Origin: Septoria linicola
Taxonomy: Eukaryota; Ascomycota; Dothideomycetes; Mycosphaerellales; Mycosphaerellaceae
Direction: 5' to 3'
Assembly (NCBI GenBank): GCA_024114885.1
Contig: CP099424.1
Coordinates: forward strand, 1,798,001 to 1,862,000
DNA: 64,000 bases
Shown: in pieces, positions 24,700 to 36,227 of the stretch
How positions within the stretch are numbered: the stretch's first letter is position 1
Layout of the letters: each line of letters starts with the position of its first letter
Position numbers and translations under genes: made by a program
Notes under the pieces: generated by a model
The model's input: only the letters and a program-made list of their open reading frames with translations
Told to the model about the DNA's origin: nothing
The model's database searches: none

Positions 24700-27600
24700 A
24701 CTACGCGCCTACTTACGCGCTACGCTTTAAATACGTCAAGTACTATATAGCTACTAATATGTTCTTTAGGTTCCTACTAGTCGTACTCTTTAAGCTAGCT
24801 CTACTAGCGGATTAAGTACTAGCGTACGCTCTTTCTTACTCGAGTTCTAAGGATCTTCTCGACTTCCTATTTACTCTAGTAGTCTATAAGTAGTATACTC
24901 TCTACCTACGTCTCGCTACCTTTCTAAGGTTCTAGAAGCGATATATAAAATACGTTATAGATAAGAGCGTCTAGTAGTAGAGCTAAGTAGTATACCTACT
25001 TCTCTACTACGTTAATTACCTTAAAAGGCCTAGTAAACTTGTTTACTAACTTCTTCGAAGGAACCTTTAATCGTAGGTTCTTTGTCGATAGTAAGACTAT
25101 ATCGCTAACCTTATATTCCTTAGCCTAATACCTATTATTAAAGTACCTAGCCTACGCCTTACTTACTTCTCGCTAGCGTTTACTTAGCGTCTTATAGTTC
25201 TTCTTTAATCTTTCTATAGCTTCCTTAGTAGCTAGTATCTCTCTTTTAAGAAGCGCGCTCTAAGCTTCTCGCCTACTCGTTACTAGCTCTAGATTAAAGC
25301 TATATAGCGCTATAAATAGTAACACCTTTAGTGTCGTATACGTGCTATTATTATATACGAACTTAGCTTATACTAATAGGTCTACCTAGTTATCTTATTA
25401 CTCTACGTAGTAGATACGTAGGTAGGTCTTAAGCGTCTAATTCGCTCTTTTAGTTTACCTATCTATTTATAGATAGAATACTATACTTAGCTTACGCTTT
25501 ATATACGCCTCGTAGTAGAAGTTAGACTAAAACTAACTCGTAAATATAGACCCTCTATCGCTAATAATACCTATAAGTATACTATAATACCTAATTACTT
25601 CTAATATTAAGACTCCTATAAGGTTACTACTAGTATACCTCTTTATAGTTAGGACAAAGATAACTATCTTTATATATCGGTCGATAATAACTAGAATCGT
25701 ATTATATATATATACTCCTCGCTTACTTAGTAGAAGGTCTATAATAAAATCCTAAGTTAACTCTTAGAATAGACGATCCGGTATAGATAGTATAGTTAGC
25801 TCGCTATATAGTCGATAGCGACGCGCTTTTACCTTCTAGTAACTCCTATAGGATTCTATATATTATACGATATCCTTAGTTATCTCTAGCTACTAGTACT
25901 TCCTTCGTACTAGCGAGATAGTCTTATCCTTATTAAAATAGCCTATAAGGGTATTATCGTAATATATATAAATTACCTACGTCTATAAGGCGTAGTCCTT
26001 AGGTACGTATAGTAAATCGTCTACCTAGAGGTTTCTCTCTCTTATAGTATATTACTCGAACTAGCTACTATTACTTATCGCTTACGAGTATACTACGCTT
26101 ATACTTAGCTTAGCCTATACTAGCGCGCGAGTATATCTAAGGATTAAGTCTAAGATATTTACGTATAGCTCTTCGCTCTTAGTAATTATACCTACTACTC
26201 GTATAGGCGTTAAGAACTACTACTATAGGTTAGAGTTAGTACTTCTCTCTATCGAAGAATACTATTTCTTATAAGTTATATAGATACGAGCTACGAGCGG
26301 TCTACCTACGTCTCTCGTACTCTAATTATCTTATAGCTATAACTTAGTCTATAGAGTAGGTAGTAGGTTAGTTACCTCTACTACCTCCTTAGCGTAATCG
26401 CTACGCCTCGATAGCGCGTCGGCTAGGTTTCGCTTACTCGCCTAGTATATTATAACGAAGTTAAATAGAGCTAGGAATATAGCCTAATAAGCTTACCTAC
26501 TAGTTAACTTCTTTACGTCTATAAACCTACGAAGGTTAGTATAGTCGACTAGTACGTCGATCGTATATAGAGCGCCTTCGAGGTACGGCCTCTACGCTTT
26601 AAAAGCCTTAACTACTATAAGAAGCTCCTTATTATATACCTTATAATTATACTCTATAGTAATTATCTTCCTAGATATAAATATAATAGAGTACTATTTA
26701 GACCTAAAAAGTTAGCTAAGGATTATAGTAATTACGTAATTAGAGACGTCGCTTTCGACTCGTAACCTAAGCGTAAGGTTAAAGTACCTTAGTAGTAGTA
26801 CTATAGAAAAACGCTTTTTTAATTTAGTAAACGCCTACTCCTCTTATATAGTCTACTTAAGTAGGCTCGGCTTCTTGCCTACTACGGCGCTCTTAGATAA
26901 CGCTATAAGTAGAGATACTACTCTAGAGTATTTAAAAATAAAACGCTAGTAGAAATTAGTAAACCTAAGAAAGGATTAAACCTCTACGAGCGTTATAGGC
27001 GTTAGCTACGCTACGATTACGTCTATCCTATATAGATCTATCGTAACTCCTCTAGTAGTTACTATAAAGCCTAGGAAATCGACTTCCTTCTACTAGAATT
27101 TATACTTCGCTCTTTAAGTATAGAGTCCGAACTTCTAGAGACGCGTAAGTACGTCGTATACGTCGCGTATATAGTCCGCGCGGCTCTTACTATAGATAAG
27201 AATATTATTAAGGTATACTATATAGTACGTATCGACTAAACCTACTAAAGTACGGTTAATATACGCCTAGAACGTAGCTAGAGCGTTAGTTAGGCTAAAT
27301 AGTATTACTTTATACTAAAAGTAGCTATAGCGCGTACGGAACGTAGTCTTCTAGTAGTCGCTAGGCTTGATACGAATCCGATAGTATGTATCTATAAGGT
27401 CTAGAGTCGTAAACTATATAGCTTCTATAAGCCTATCTAGCGTCTTACTAATTAAGGAGAGTAGGTGCCTATTCTTAATAGTAATCTCGTTTAACTCTTA
27501 GTAGTCGATATATAGCCTTAGTTTACTATCTTTCTTTAGTATAAACAAGATAGGCATACCTACCTCGCTAACGCTACGCTCGATCTAATCGTGCTTAAGG

Positions 27601-28230
27601 CCTATAGTAAGGTACTTCTTTAATTCCTCTAGCTCCTTACTCGACTAGTAATATAGTAGCCTAAAGAGTAGAACGGTACCTAGACGTAGCTTAATCGTAT
27701 ACTCTACGCTATCTACTAGCTTGCTCCTTATCTCTTCTATTAGGTTTAGAACGTTAGAGAACTATTAGAACTTAAGAGGAAGAGGGTTAAGCTCTTCGCC
27801 TTCGCCTATCTTACTTATTACTACTATATATATAGTTAGTATATATTTCAAGTCCTTGAAAAACTTATAAGCTTCTCTAACCTTAACGTTTTTAAAAGTA
27901 TCGCTATAGGTCTACTTATCCGAGCTACTATCGACTCGTATATAATAAGTACGCCTCTATAGCCGACCTAAGATTATATTAGGGGTTAGTATATTATAGG
28001 TATAAAAGATTACGCCTACTATACGCTCTACTCCTATAGAGTCTATAAGCTATACGCGTATATAGTGTACGCTATAATAATGCCCTAATTCCCTAGTAAA
28101 TAAAGTAGCTAGAGGTAAGGTAGTATTAGTTCGAGCTATAATACTATATTATAAGATAAAGGATCTTAATACTACGTTAATATTAGTAGTATTATTAAAG
28201 AGGAATTAGGCTAGCTTAAGCCTATTCTAT
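24700..28230 (-). pseudogene. C1 pol with chromodomain, RIP-destroyed
   Basis: Reverse-strand counterpart of C2 14820-18380. The YLNNILIYS RT active-site block lies at about 27192-27215, the integrase SDRGSIF block at about 25545-25572 and the chromodomain at about 24776-24835. Stops are nearly all TAG/TAA at positions where the family has Trp or Gln. Confidence 0.85.
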
Positions 28231-28389
28231 ACCTCGACTACGCCCTCTAGGTAAGTCGTATTTACGACTTATATAGAGAGGTATATATCGCTACTAAGCT
28301 TAGTATCTAGAGGTCGTAGTCCTTCTCTAATACTTTCTCTTTTTTAGCGTCTCTATAGTAACCTTACGTACTAATAGCTTCTTACTATC

Positions 28390-29540
28390 GTCTTAGGCGC
28401 TTCGGTTAAGGTAGATAGAATTAGTACTAATATACCTCTTCTACTTATAGCTATAGTATTCTAAATACTTATAGCCTATAATAGAGCGAGTAGAACCTTT
28501 ATCGCTAGAGCGACGCGTATTATTCCCTCCTAGACTATTATCTCGCCTACGCGTAGGAGTATCGCTCTCTATACGCTTACGCTTCGAGTACGTGTCGCGC
28601 TCGCGGTCTCTATTACTCTAGCTTCTACTCTAGTTATACCGTATAGGAATTACCCTATTAGCTTACTCTAGGCGCCTTACTAACGTAACTAAATTAGCGC
28701 GCTTACTAGGCATAGTATGATTCTTAATAATCTCTTATCGAAGCGCTAGCTTTAACTTTATAAGGAGCTAGCGTACTAGCTACGCTTTAGTATAGTCGCC
28801 TAGTTAGGACTCTAAGTAGCCTAGCTCTATAGCGAACTAACGTATCTCTTAGCCCTTACCCTATTAGGCCTTCTTATACTCGACTATTATAAGGATCGTA
28901 CGATTCGCCTAATCTCTAATAACGTTATAGATAAAGCGCTTAAACTTAGTCTAAGTATAGTCTAGAAGTATTACCTTAGAGTGTTCGTTATACTAGGTCT
29001 CTTACGCCTCGCCTACGAGCTATATAATACTATATAGGACCTTCGAATCTTCTATACTAAACTCTTATAGACTATTAAGGAAGATTACTTCGAGACTATA
29101 AATAAACTCTCTCGCCTCTCGAACTATCTCGTTTTTAAAAATATAAGGTTCTCTAACTTTAGGACCTTTATATCGCGTATACGACGCGCTATCGTAAAGT
29201 ATACTACTTATAACACTAGTAGTAGCGTCGTCTTTAAGATCGCTAATATTAAGAGTACTAGAAGTAACTAAGGATAGAGATTCTAACTCTATAAGGAGCC
29301 GATTATTCTCTCGTCGTAGAGCGCGTACCTCTAAGCGACGACGTAGTTCCTAGTTCTTAGCCTTAAGCTATATACGCTCTACCTATATACTATCTTCGGT
29401 TATACTAGTAGACTTCTACTCCTAAACCTTATTAGTATCTATAAGATTATCTTAATCGTCTACTTCGTCTATTATAAGCTCTAGCGGCGCTATACCTATA
29501 TTACGTTAGAGAGCTATAGGCCTCTATAGATTACTACTCT
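28390..29540 (-). pseudogene. C1 gag, RIP-destroyed
   Basis: Minus-strand counterpart of C2 gag at 13500-14760, between C1 pol and its 5' LTR. It has the same Arg-rich stretch before the possible zinc-knuckle remnant, and no intact frame. Confidence 0.6.
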
Positions 29541-29561
29541 TAGAAGGAGAAGAATTAGAAT

Positions 29562-29733
29562 TATAAAAGAGATATATAGTAATATATAGAGCGCTCTTCT
29601 AATAAGACTATTAGGATATCGTAAGACTAATTCTTACCTCCTTTTAGATATATACGTATACTATAATTATACTATACGCTAAGCCTACGAGCCTAAGGCG
29701 GGTCTTAGCCTACGACCTTACCTAGCTCTTATA
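29562..29733 (-). repeat. C1 5' LTR (172 bp)
   Basis: Same unit as 3313-3484, followed at 29734 by B1 pol sequence (AGAAGCTATAG), which joins directly to 3312 when C1 is removed. Confidence 0.9.
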
Positions 29734-30220
29734 AGAAGCTATAGAAACGACTATAGAAGAAGAACGACTATATTAATAGCGTCTCTAAGAATAGAACAAA
29801 GCGTACTTCGATAAATATCGCTATATAGACCTTACTATACTAAAGGAGAGAGATCTCGTATTAGTATACTACTCTAAGTTAAAAACTAGCTTCTCCTATA
29901 AGCTTATATTTAGATAAGAAGGCTCTTTTAAGATATCTAAAGTATTATAGAGAGGTATATCGTATAAGCTTAAAGAACTAGATAGCTCTAAATAGGAGTA
30001 TATCTATAAGAGAATAGACCTTAAGAAATATATCTTTCTATAAGAAAACCTAAAGCTAGTTCTAGATTAGGTTAAACTAGAAGAAGTACTACTACTAATA
30101 GAGAAGGTTATAGAACTAGGCCTTCTACCTAGGTATAAGTATCTATAGATCTTTATTAGTAAGCTATTAGTAATAACTTAAGAAGAAAGGGAGAGTTATA
30201 TACGCTAGCTACTAACGGAG
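29734..30220 (+). pseudogene. B1 pol, 3' part after C1 insertion
   Basis: Collinear with B2 11196-11690. It contains the post-integrase region with YFDKYRYIDLTIL, the DLVLVYYSKLK motif and KRIDLKKYIF. It completes the pol frame begun at 283-3312. Only RIP-type stops are seen. Confidence 0.8.
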
Positions 30221-30573
30221 CTTAAAGAAGAAGTAGAAGACTTAGTAAGCTAAAGGCTAAAGCTAGCCTAGTAGAGCTAAAGAAGTAGAAATTCGATAAG
30301 CGATACTTAATTAGAGGTATAAGCTAAGATCTAGCTACTAAAACCTAGCCTCTACTATAAAAAAAGAGCTAATCTTTCTAAGATTATACTATCCTAAGCG
30401 CTTCTTTTATTCCTAGAGCTACTATCGAGCTCTAATCTAATCTTCCTAAGCGCTTCTCTTAGTCCTAAAGCTACTATTAAGCTCTAATTAGAGCTTCCTA
30501 AGCTTATAATTTACTAGACTAGTATAAATCTAGCTAAATCTTAGCTATCCTAAATACTTCTTTTATTCCTAGA
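30221..30573 (+). repeat. B1 post-pol spacer with three variant tandem units
   Basis: Non-coding. Variant units resembling CTTCTTTTATTCCTAGAGCT plus ACTAT(C/T)GAGCTC occur at about 30399, 30449 and 30557, against one in B2. The last unit is cut by the hAT element at 30582, and continues at 63797. Confidence 0.65.
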
Positions 30574-30581
30574 GCTACTAT
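30574..30581 (+). repeat. 8-bp TSD of the hAT element, left copy
   Basis: GCTACTAT here and at 63789-63796. The empty site in B2 (about 11874-11881) has one copy in unbroken sequence. The 8-bp length is diagnostic of the hAT superfamily. Confidence 0.9.
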
Positions 30582-30597
30582 TAGATATTAGAATAGG
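30582..30597 (+). repeat. hAT left terminal inverted repeat
   Basis: TAGATATTAGAATAGG. It pairs with the reverse complement of the right end (63773-63788) apart from one mismatch within the first 15 bases, and with the end of copy a (259-274). Confidence 0.85.
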
Positions 30598-30910
30598 TTA
30601 GTATAGGTAGGGTTAGGTCTAAACCTATATTCTTAGTAATCGATATAGGTTAGGAAGGTAACTCGCTAAAGTTTAATAGATAGTATCTATAACTAGAAAA
30701 TATAGGTTAGAACGTATACCTATATAGGTACCTATAGGAGTATAGGTATAAGTATACTAAAATCTATATATTTTAAGTATCTAAGTACGTGAAAAGGACG
30801 ATAGGCGCCGACTATATATACCGACTATAGAGATAAGAGGAAACGAAGGTTTTATAGTATAAAAGTAGAAAGTAATCTTATATCGTTTACTATAGTTATA
30901 ATATAATTTA
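30598..30910. other. hAT left subterminal region, non-coding
   Basis: About 310 bp with no recognised frame, shared with copy a as far as 30855. It includes a repeated short motif CCGACTATATATACCGACTA at about 30808-30827, related to copies further inside the element. Confidence 0.65.
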
Positions 30911-31113
30911 ATACTACGCTTCTACTACGTAGCTAGGTATCTCGAAGTAGCCTAAACGCTATTCCTTACGCTAAATATAATACGTAGTACTATACTACTT
31001 TAAATAACCTTTATTATCTATAACGCTCTATATACGAAGTATTCTCTAAATAAGCTATATATCTTTCTACTAGATCGTAACTTACTTTATATAGATAGTA
31101 TAGAGGTTAGTAT

Positions 31114-31163
31114 CTATATAAGTTAGTATAAGCTACTAAATAGTAATATAGAAGGATATATAC
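31114..31163 (-). other. Intron 2 of the H3-like gene (50 bp)
   Basis: On the minus strand it starts GTATATATCC, has a TACTAAC branch-site match and ends CTTATATAG. Removing it restores the F-E-D-T-N-L junction of H3 in frame (phase 1). Its length is typical of ascomycete introns. Confidence 0.7.
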
Positions 31164-31346
31164 TCTTAAAAACCTTCGTTAAATAGAGCTCTACTACCTC
31201 TTATAACGCTTCTAGTATAGTAGCCTAAAAGCGTAGATCCTACTTAAAGCTATAGGCGATCTCTCTTACTAGTCGCTAGAAAAAAAGCTTACTAATAAGT
31301 AGATCCCTAGTCCTCTAAAATATACGAATCTCTTATAGAGCTAAAA

Positions 31347-31397
31347 CTATAGTAGATTAGCGTATAGACTACGTTTACCGACTACGTTTTAACTTAC
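31347..31397 (-). other. Intron 1 of the H3-like gene (51 bp)
   Basis: On the minus strand it has GTAAGTT at the donor, GCTAATC as branch-site match and CTATAG at the acceptor. Removal joins RYKLG to ILALxEIR, the spacing expected for H3 (RYxPGTVALREIR). It contains two copies of a CGTAGTCGGTAAA-like motif found elsewhere in this element. Confidence 0.65.
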
Positions 31398-31925
31398 TAC
31401 CTAGCTTATAGCGATAAGGCTTCCTTACTCTCTTTACTACTAGAGCCTTCTTAGAAAGCCTACTAGCTCGCGCTACGTTCTAAGTATTCGACTATACTTT
31501 TAGAATATAGGATTTCTTCTTTATAGTAAGTTTTAGACTAGCTCTTCTCTTCTTCTTCGTTACTATCTTATAAGGCGCTTTTTACGTAATAGGCTACTTT
31601 CTACTAAGGCCCTTTCTACTAGTAGTAGGCCTATTTATAGTAGAAGGCTTATTATTCTCCTCTTTAGGCGTATCTTTATTATTCTCCTCTTTAGACACGT
31701 ATTTATTATTATCTTTATTATTACTATCTTATATATCGATAAGAATTAGATTATTAGCCTATCCTTAAGGCTAGTCGCTAGCTCTCTCTATTTGAATTTA
31801 CGCTAATAGAGTAGGAGAACGCGATACTTAATTAGTAAGAGTACGTTATTTAGGCGTAAGTATAGTAGCGTCTTATACGAGACGATTAAAGAAGTCGTAG
31901 TTAACTAGAAGTACTATATCGCGCG

Positions 31926-32222
31926 AGAACGCGATAGAATATTAATAATATTATATTTATTTAGAGTTATAGTCGTAAGGTTAAAATTATAAGGTTTTAA
32001 TATAGAGCTAGAATTTAGAGTCTAAAGCCTAAGGCACTAACGACCTCTCTATTCTCTAGAGGAACTCGCTATATATCTACTAAGATAATAGGTTAGAAAT
32101 ATAGTTAGTATCTATAGTTAGTAGACTTACGCTTCTACTAAACTATACTACCGTCCTAGCTAGTAAACCTTATACGAATACGATAGTATAGCTATAGATC
32201 CTTAGCCTATAGTATAACCTAC
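31926..32222. other. hAT internal segment left of B3, unassigned
   Basis: About 300 bp between the H3-like gene and the B3 insertion point. I see no recognisable domain. It may hold the start of the ORF that continues at 45476 on the plus strand, and a divergent promoter region for the two. Confidence 0.4.
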
Positions 32223-32502
32223 TAATAGATAATAACTACTCTAATACTAACCTCCTAGGCAGGTATAAGAGTAGTCGCTATAGAACAAGACCTGTTCGGA
32301 TAGTAATAGTCTTATAATACGTTAATTAAATAGTAGTAACGAGCTTAAAATAGTAGCCCTAGGACTAAGAGCCTTATACTAGGACCGTAGGACATTGAAT
32401 TAATTAAGTAGAGTAAATATTTCTATCTTAGAAACGAGCTACTATCTTACTTTTATACTAAAACTACTAAGTACGGTATATAAGTAAGCCTTTACCTTAC
32501 TA
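32223..32502 (-). repeat. B3 3' LTR (280 bp)
   Basis: Reverse complement of the B2 LTRs. On the plus strand it begins TAATAGATAATAAC and ends CCTTACTA. The purine tract on the minus strand abuts it at about 32503-32517. Confidence 0.9.
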
Positions 32503-32624
32503 ATCCTCTCTTTCTTAATATCTAACTAGATACCTAACTACCTATAGATCTTACTTAGAATTACTTAAAACTAGCTAGTTCTTCTATTAAAGTTTATTAA
32601 ACTTTTAATTAGAGGCCTATTAAA

Positions 32625-32649
32625 TAGTTACCTTTTCTAACGATAACTA
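32625..32649. repeat. Palindrome P4 of B3
   Basis: The arms TAGTTACCTTTT and TAACGATAACTA surround one C. It lies just downstream of ORF3 relative to the element strand and matches B2 22897-22921. Confidence 0.85.
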
Positions 32650-32659
32650 CTAAAAATAT

Positions 32660-35600
32660 CTTCTTAGATCTAATTATTATTCGCTAGCTACTACTCTTCT
32701 ACTATATCCTTAGAGATCTCCTTAGGAACGGCCTCTTTCTTTTTCGATACTAATACTTCTAAGTTACTATCTACGCTTATAAAGCTAGCTTCGCTAAATA
32801 CCTACTCCTTAATATCTATAGCTATAACGTAGGTAGTATCGAATTAAGCTTTAGCTATAGTCTACTACTTAGCTATATAGACCTTGAACTCCTTCTTACT
32901 TATACTAAAGAGCTTCTTTATTTCTATACTTACTACCTAATCTACTTATAGAACTCGGCCTACTAAGGCGTTAGAAATCGGGCCTAGGCTAGTTAATAGT
33001 ACCTTCGTAGCGAAAGGCTTTATCGCTCGTATAGGGTATATAGTACTAGAAGCTATAAAGGGTATCCACTCGTAGTAGAGATATACGTTATAGATCGTAG
33101 AAACGTTAACGTAGTTACTATTAGGTAGCTTATCTAATATACGACTATTAGAGTAGGCTAGAAATACTATTAGAATTATACGATACTCTTCGCCTATACG
33201 AGTATACTACTAAGAGATATAGAGGTACGAAATAACTAGCGAGCCCGTATTAGTATAAGGATTCTTCTAACTAAGCTTAAGATTAGCTTTTATTTCGTCT
33301 ATAATTACTAGAGGTATAGTCTCGACGAAACCTATACTATAGCTCTACTTATTAGCGATAATATACCTCGCTAGCTACTTTGCCTCCTTAGGGTTAAAGA
33401 GCCTATTACTAATCGTGTCCGAGGTTAGTAAAAGTCGTCCTCTATCGCCGGTATCGTCTAGAGAGATCGTAAATTAAACCTAATTAAGCCTCTTCTCCTT
33501 AAGTAGTATATTCTCGTTTAAGGCGATATACTAGAAGCCGTTAGGGTAGTTAGAACTAGCCTTATCGTCGAAGATATAAAAGGTAGTAGATAGGTAGGCT
33601 ACGTACTTAACGGTCGTATACGGAGTAGTAACTAGCTAGTATAGCTATAGTAAAAGATATTAGTAAAGAAGCTATTAGGAACTTAGGATAGTAAGTACTA
33701 TATACCGCGAGACTAACTATACTAACTACTAGCTATATTATACTATCGATATACTATAAACTTATACTATATAGCTTCGAGTAAAGAGTCTAGGATCTAA
33801 AATAGGCCTCTAGTAGAAGGAGAATAAAAGAGGAAGCTATAATCGGTCTAGGTACCCTTATTACTATTATAGTCTAAGAGCTCCTAAGCCCTCTAATAGA
33901 CGTTAGAAGTAACCTTCAAGTCTACTTTAGTTACTACGAACTAAAAGAGTCTAAGATAGCTTCCTCCTACCTTATATATTAGAGCGTTAATATCGTTCTC
34001 TAGTTCCTAAGTATTAGTACTCTTCTTACTACGACGAGAGCGTCCTACTAGCTTAGGAAAGAAAGTATTCGCTTCTAGCTTAAACTACGTCTAGTTTTAA
34101 GTATTCTAGGTAATAAGGGCTTAGAGATCGGCTATACTATCTATCTAAATAATACGCTAGTAGAGAGTATACGTTACGTTAGCCGTCTTTGGTAGCTTTA
34201 AACCTATAGTATTACCTATCTTAGTTATATATTCTTTATAAAGAGGCTAGCTAAGGTATAGAAGAATATTAATTAAAGCGTAGCTCTTAGCTACTTTCTT
34301 CTTCTCCTAGACATTATCGACTTCTTTAAGAGCTCTACTAACGATTATATAGTAGTAGACTTCAGAGGTAATACTATCCTTTATATAAGCCTAGTAACGT
34401 AGATTAGGCTCCGAGTCGCTCTCTAGCTTAATTCCGCTATTATCTTCTAGTACGATTAGTAATAGGCGTTATAGACCTAGTAGTAGCTCCGTCGTAGGTA
34501 AAACTTAGTCTTATATAGGATCGCTATTATCTAAAGTACTTAGTATAGGAGAAGTTTCGATCGAGTTAATAATAGTTTCTCTAGCGCGAATTCTAGTAAG
34601 CCTCCTACTCTTACGAAAGACGAGCGTAGGCTTCTTTATAGAGCTTAGCGTTAACTTCTCTAACTAGGCTTTTAGCTTCTATATAGTACTAGGCGATACG
34701 GTATCTCTAAGGCGAGGCTCTAGAGTCGTAAGTAAACTATCTTCTTCTTCTCTTTCTTAATTAGAGTTTCGAGTAGGACTAGATAAGGATAGGCTCTTAG
34801 GCGTAGAGGGAGAGGGTCGTCTATTAGGTCTTAGGTTTCTAGGAGGAGGTAATAGTCTATAGGATATTAAGAGCTATCTCTCTACTATTAGAAATATATA
34901 GGTCAGTTCTTCGAAAGCCTCTTTTTTAGTAAGCTTAACTATAAATCTATACTAATTAAGTCTATAGCCCGCCTCTAGGCGTACTTCTCTTATCTTATAG
35001 CTAAATATGTCGACTTACGAGAGCTCTATCTTAAACTTATTCTAGTAGCGTCTTCTATCTAAGTTCGTATTAATAAAGCCTAAGCCTTACGAGCTAGAAG
35101 TCTTCTTATTTCTCTATAGCTAAAAATACTAGCTACGAGAGAACATGTTTACTACCTACTAATAGAAACGATCTTACTTTTACTACGCTAAGAAAACCTA
35201 GTCTTTAGGCTCGCTCTCTTCGAAGACGCCTTTATACTTATTTAACTATTAATAAAGGTTCCTAAGTATCTCTTTATTATATAAGACTTAGTTAAGAAAG
35301 AGGAAGTTCTACTCGTGCCTAAACTCTATACGTAGCTACTACTAGATTAAGTTTCTCTCCTTTACTAAGTCTTAGCCTTCTTAGCGTATCTTCTTTATAT
35401 TATCGCGCTTTATACTCTATATATTAAGGTACTTTAGTAAAATCTTAGCTAAGAGGCGTTTAAAGAAGTTAAATATACTAATCTTTATTCTATCGTTCGC
35501 TTCCTTAACTTACTTAAGTACTAAGTCGATACTCTCCTCTTATTCTTATAGCGTTTCTAGCGATAGAATAGCTTCGGTAGCGTTATTAAGGTTTATTATA

Positions 35601-35900
35601 CTAGTAAGAGGTCTACTTAAGGCCTAGAAACTAACGAGAGAGCCTTCGCGATTAGTACGAGCGAGCGCTATATCTTATATAGAACTTAAAGAAGCTATTT
35701 TTCGTCTCTTCTTTAGAGAATCTTATCTAGGTAGTTCTTATATTAGACTTTGAATAGGCGAGGTAGAAGGCGAAAGCGCTAGTCTTAATAAACGTTTAGG
35801 CGTTAAAGAACGCTAAAAAGAGGAAGTCTTATTCTTTATACGCGATAGAGAAAGAGAATATCTTTAATTAGTCGTATTAGTAGCTTAGAGCGATATAAAG
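32660..35900 (-). pseudogene. B3 ORF3, uninterrupted, RIP-destroyed
   Basis: This is the full-length counterpart of B2 12960-13318 plus 20003-22890, about 1080 codons. It shows the empty C2 target site (reverse complement around 35525-35550) in continuous sequence. The C-terminal GFxYIALN and YPYIPxRYTR blocks are at about 33525-33545 and 33195-33225. It is useful as the reference for the third ORF because nothing interrupts it. Confidence 0.6.
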
Positions 35901-36202
35901 CGCGTAACTAGTAACGAGTAACTTAAATAGCGAGGAGGGTTAGGCGCGTAACTAGTTATAGAGTTTTCTATTATATTAGTTACCGCTTACGTATATAAAC
36001 AGCTATATAGCGTTACTAGGTAGTAACGAAAGATAAGAATCGAACTTAATAGAAGTAAGGCTCTATAGTAACTAATTAATAGTTAATAAGGAAGAAGAGA
36101 TCGTCTAGAGCGTAAAAGTAGTCTAATTATATACCTTATCGTAGTAGCGTAAATACTATTAGGATTAGGAGTCTATATATAAGGCTTAGTTACGTAAGGT
36201 TT

Positions 36203-36227
36203 TAGTTATCGTTTAAAAAGATAACTA
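36203..36227. repeat. Palindrome P3 of B3
   Basis: The arms TAGTTATCGTTT and AAAAGATAACTA surround one A. It is flanked by TTT and AAA, extending the dyad. It lies between pol and ORF3. Confidence 0.87.

Larger units (their letters stand above)
3313..29733 (-). mobile_element. Chromovirus C1 (Ty3/gypsy family C), reversed, nested host of B2
   Basis: It is bounded by two 172-bp LTRs in the same (reverse) orientation, 3313-3484 and 29562-29733. Flanks are AGAA at 3309-3312 and AGAAG from 29734, matching uninterrupted B2 pol (TAGAAGC) and giving a 4-5 bp TSD. Removing B2 (3559-23323) leaves about 6.65 kb, close to C2 at 6.68 kb. Gag and pol read on the minus strand from about 29500 down to 24700. 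Then an antisense ORF on the plus strand (about 23500-24440) lies before the 3' LTR. It inserted into B1 pol and was later itself the target of B2. Confidence 0.88.
30911..31925 (-). pseudogene. Histone H3-like gene with long N-terminal tail, two introns, RIP-destroyed
   Basis: Minus strand, with stops only TAG/TAA. The histone fold reads RKPYRYKLG, intron 1, ILALxEIRIFxRTRDLLISK, RLVREIAYSFKxDLRFxA, then ILEALxEVVELYLTKVFK, intron 2, DTNLYTIYIK and VTIxxKDIxL. This aligns with H3 from the RYKPG-alphaN region through alpha3 without a CenH3-type loop-1 insertion. Upstream lies a tail of about 170 residues, basic near the fold (TKKKRRASLKLTIKKKS). It has two KEENNK units further out and no canonical ARTKQTARKS start. 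Downstream an extra stretch of about 50 residues follows the usual H3 end. P to L, H to Y and R to Q changes fit RIP. The start is a guess (a GATATA around 31918). It could be a captured host H3 gene. Its function in the element is unknown. Confidence 0.72.

Noticed and set aside
30911..31925. Calling the H3-like gene a centromeric CenH3
   Set aside because: Loop 1 has the same length as canonical H3, and the F of DLRF is not changed to the W often seen in CenH3. Only the long, divergent tail suggests a variant.
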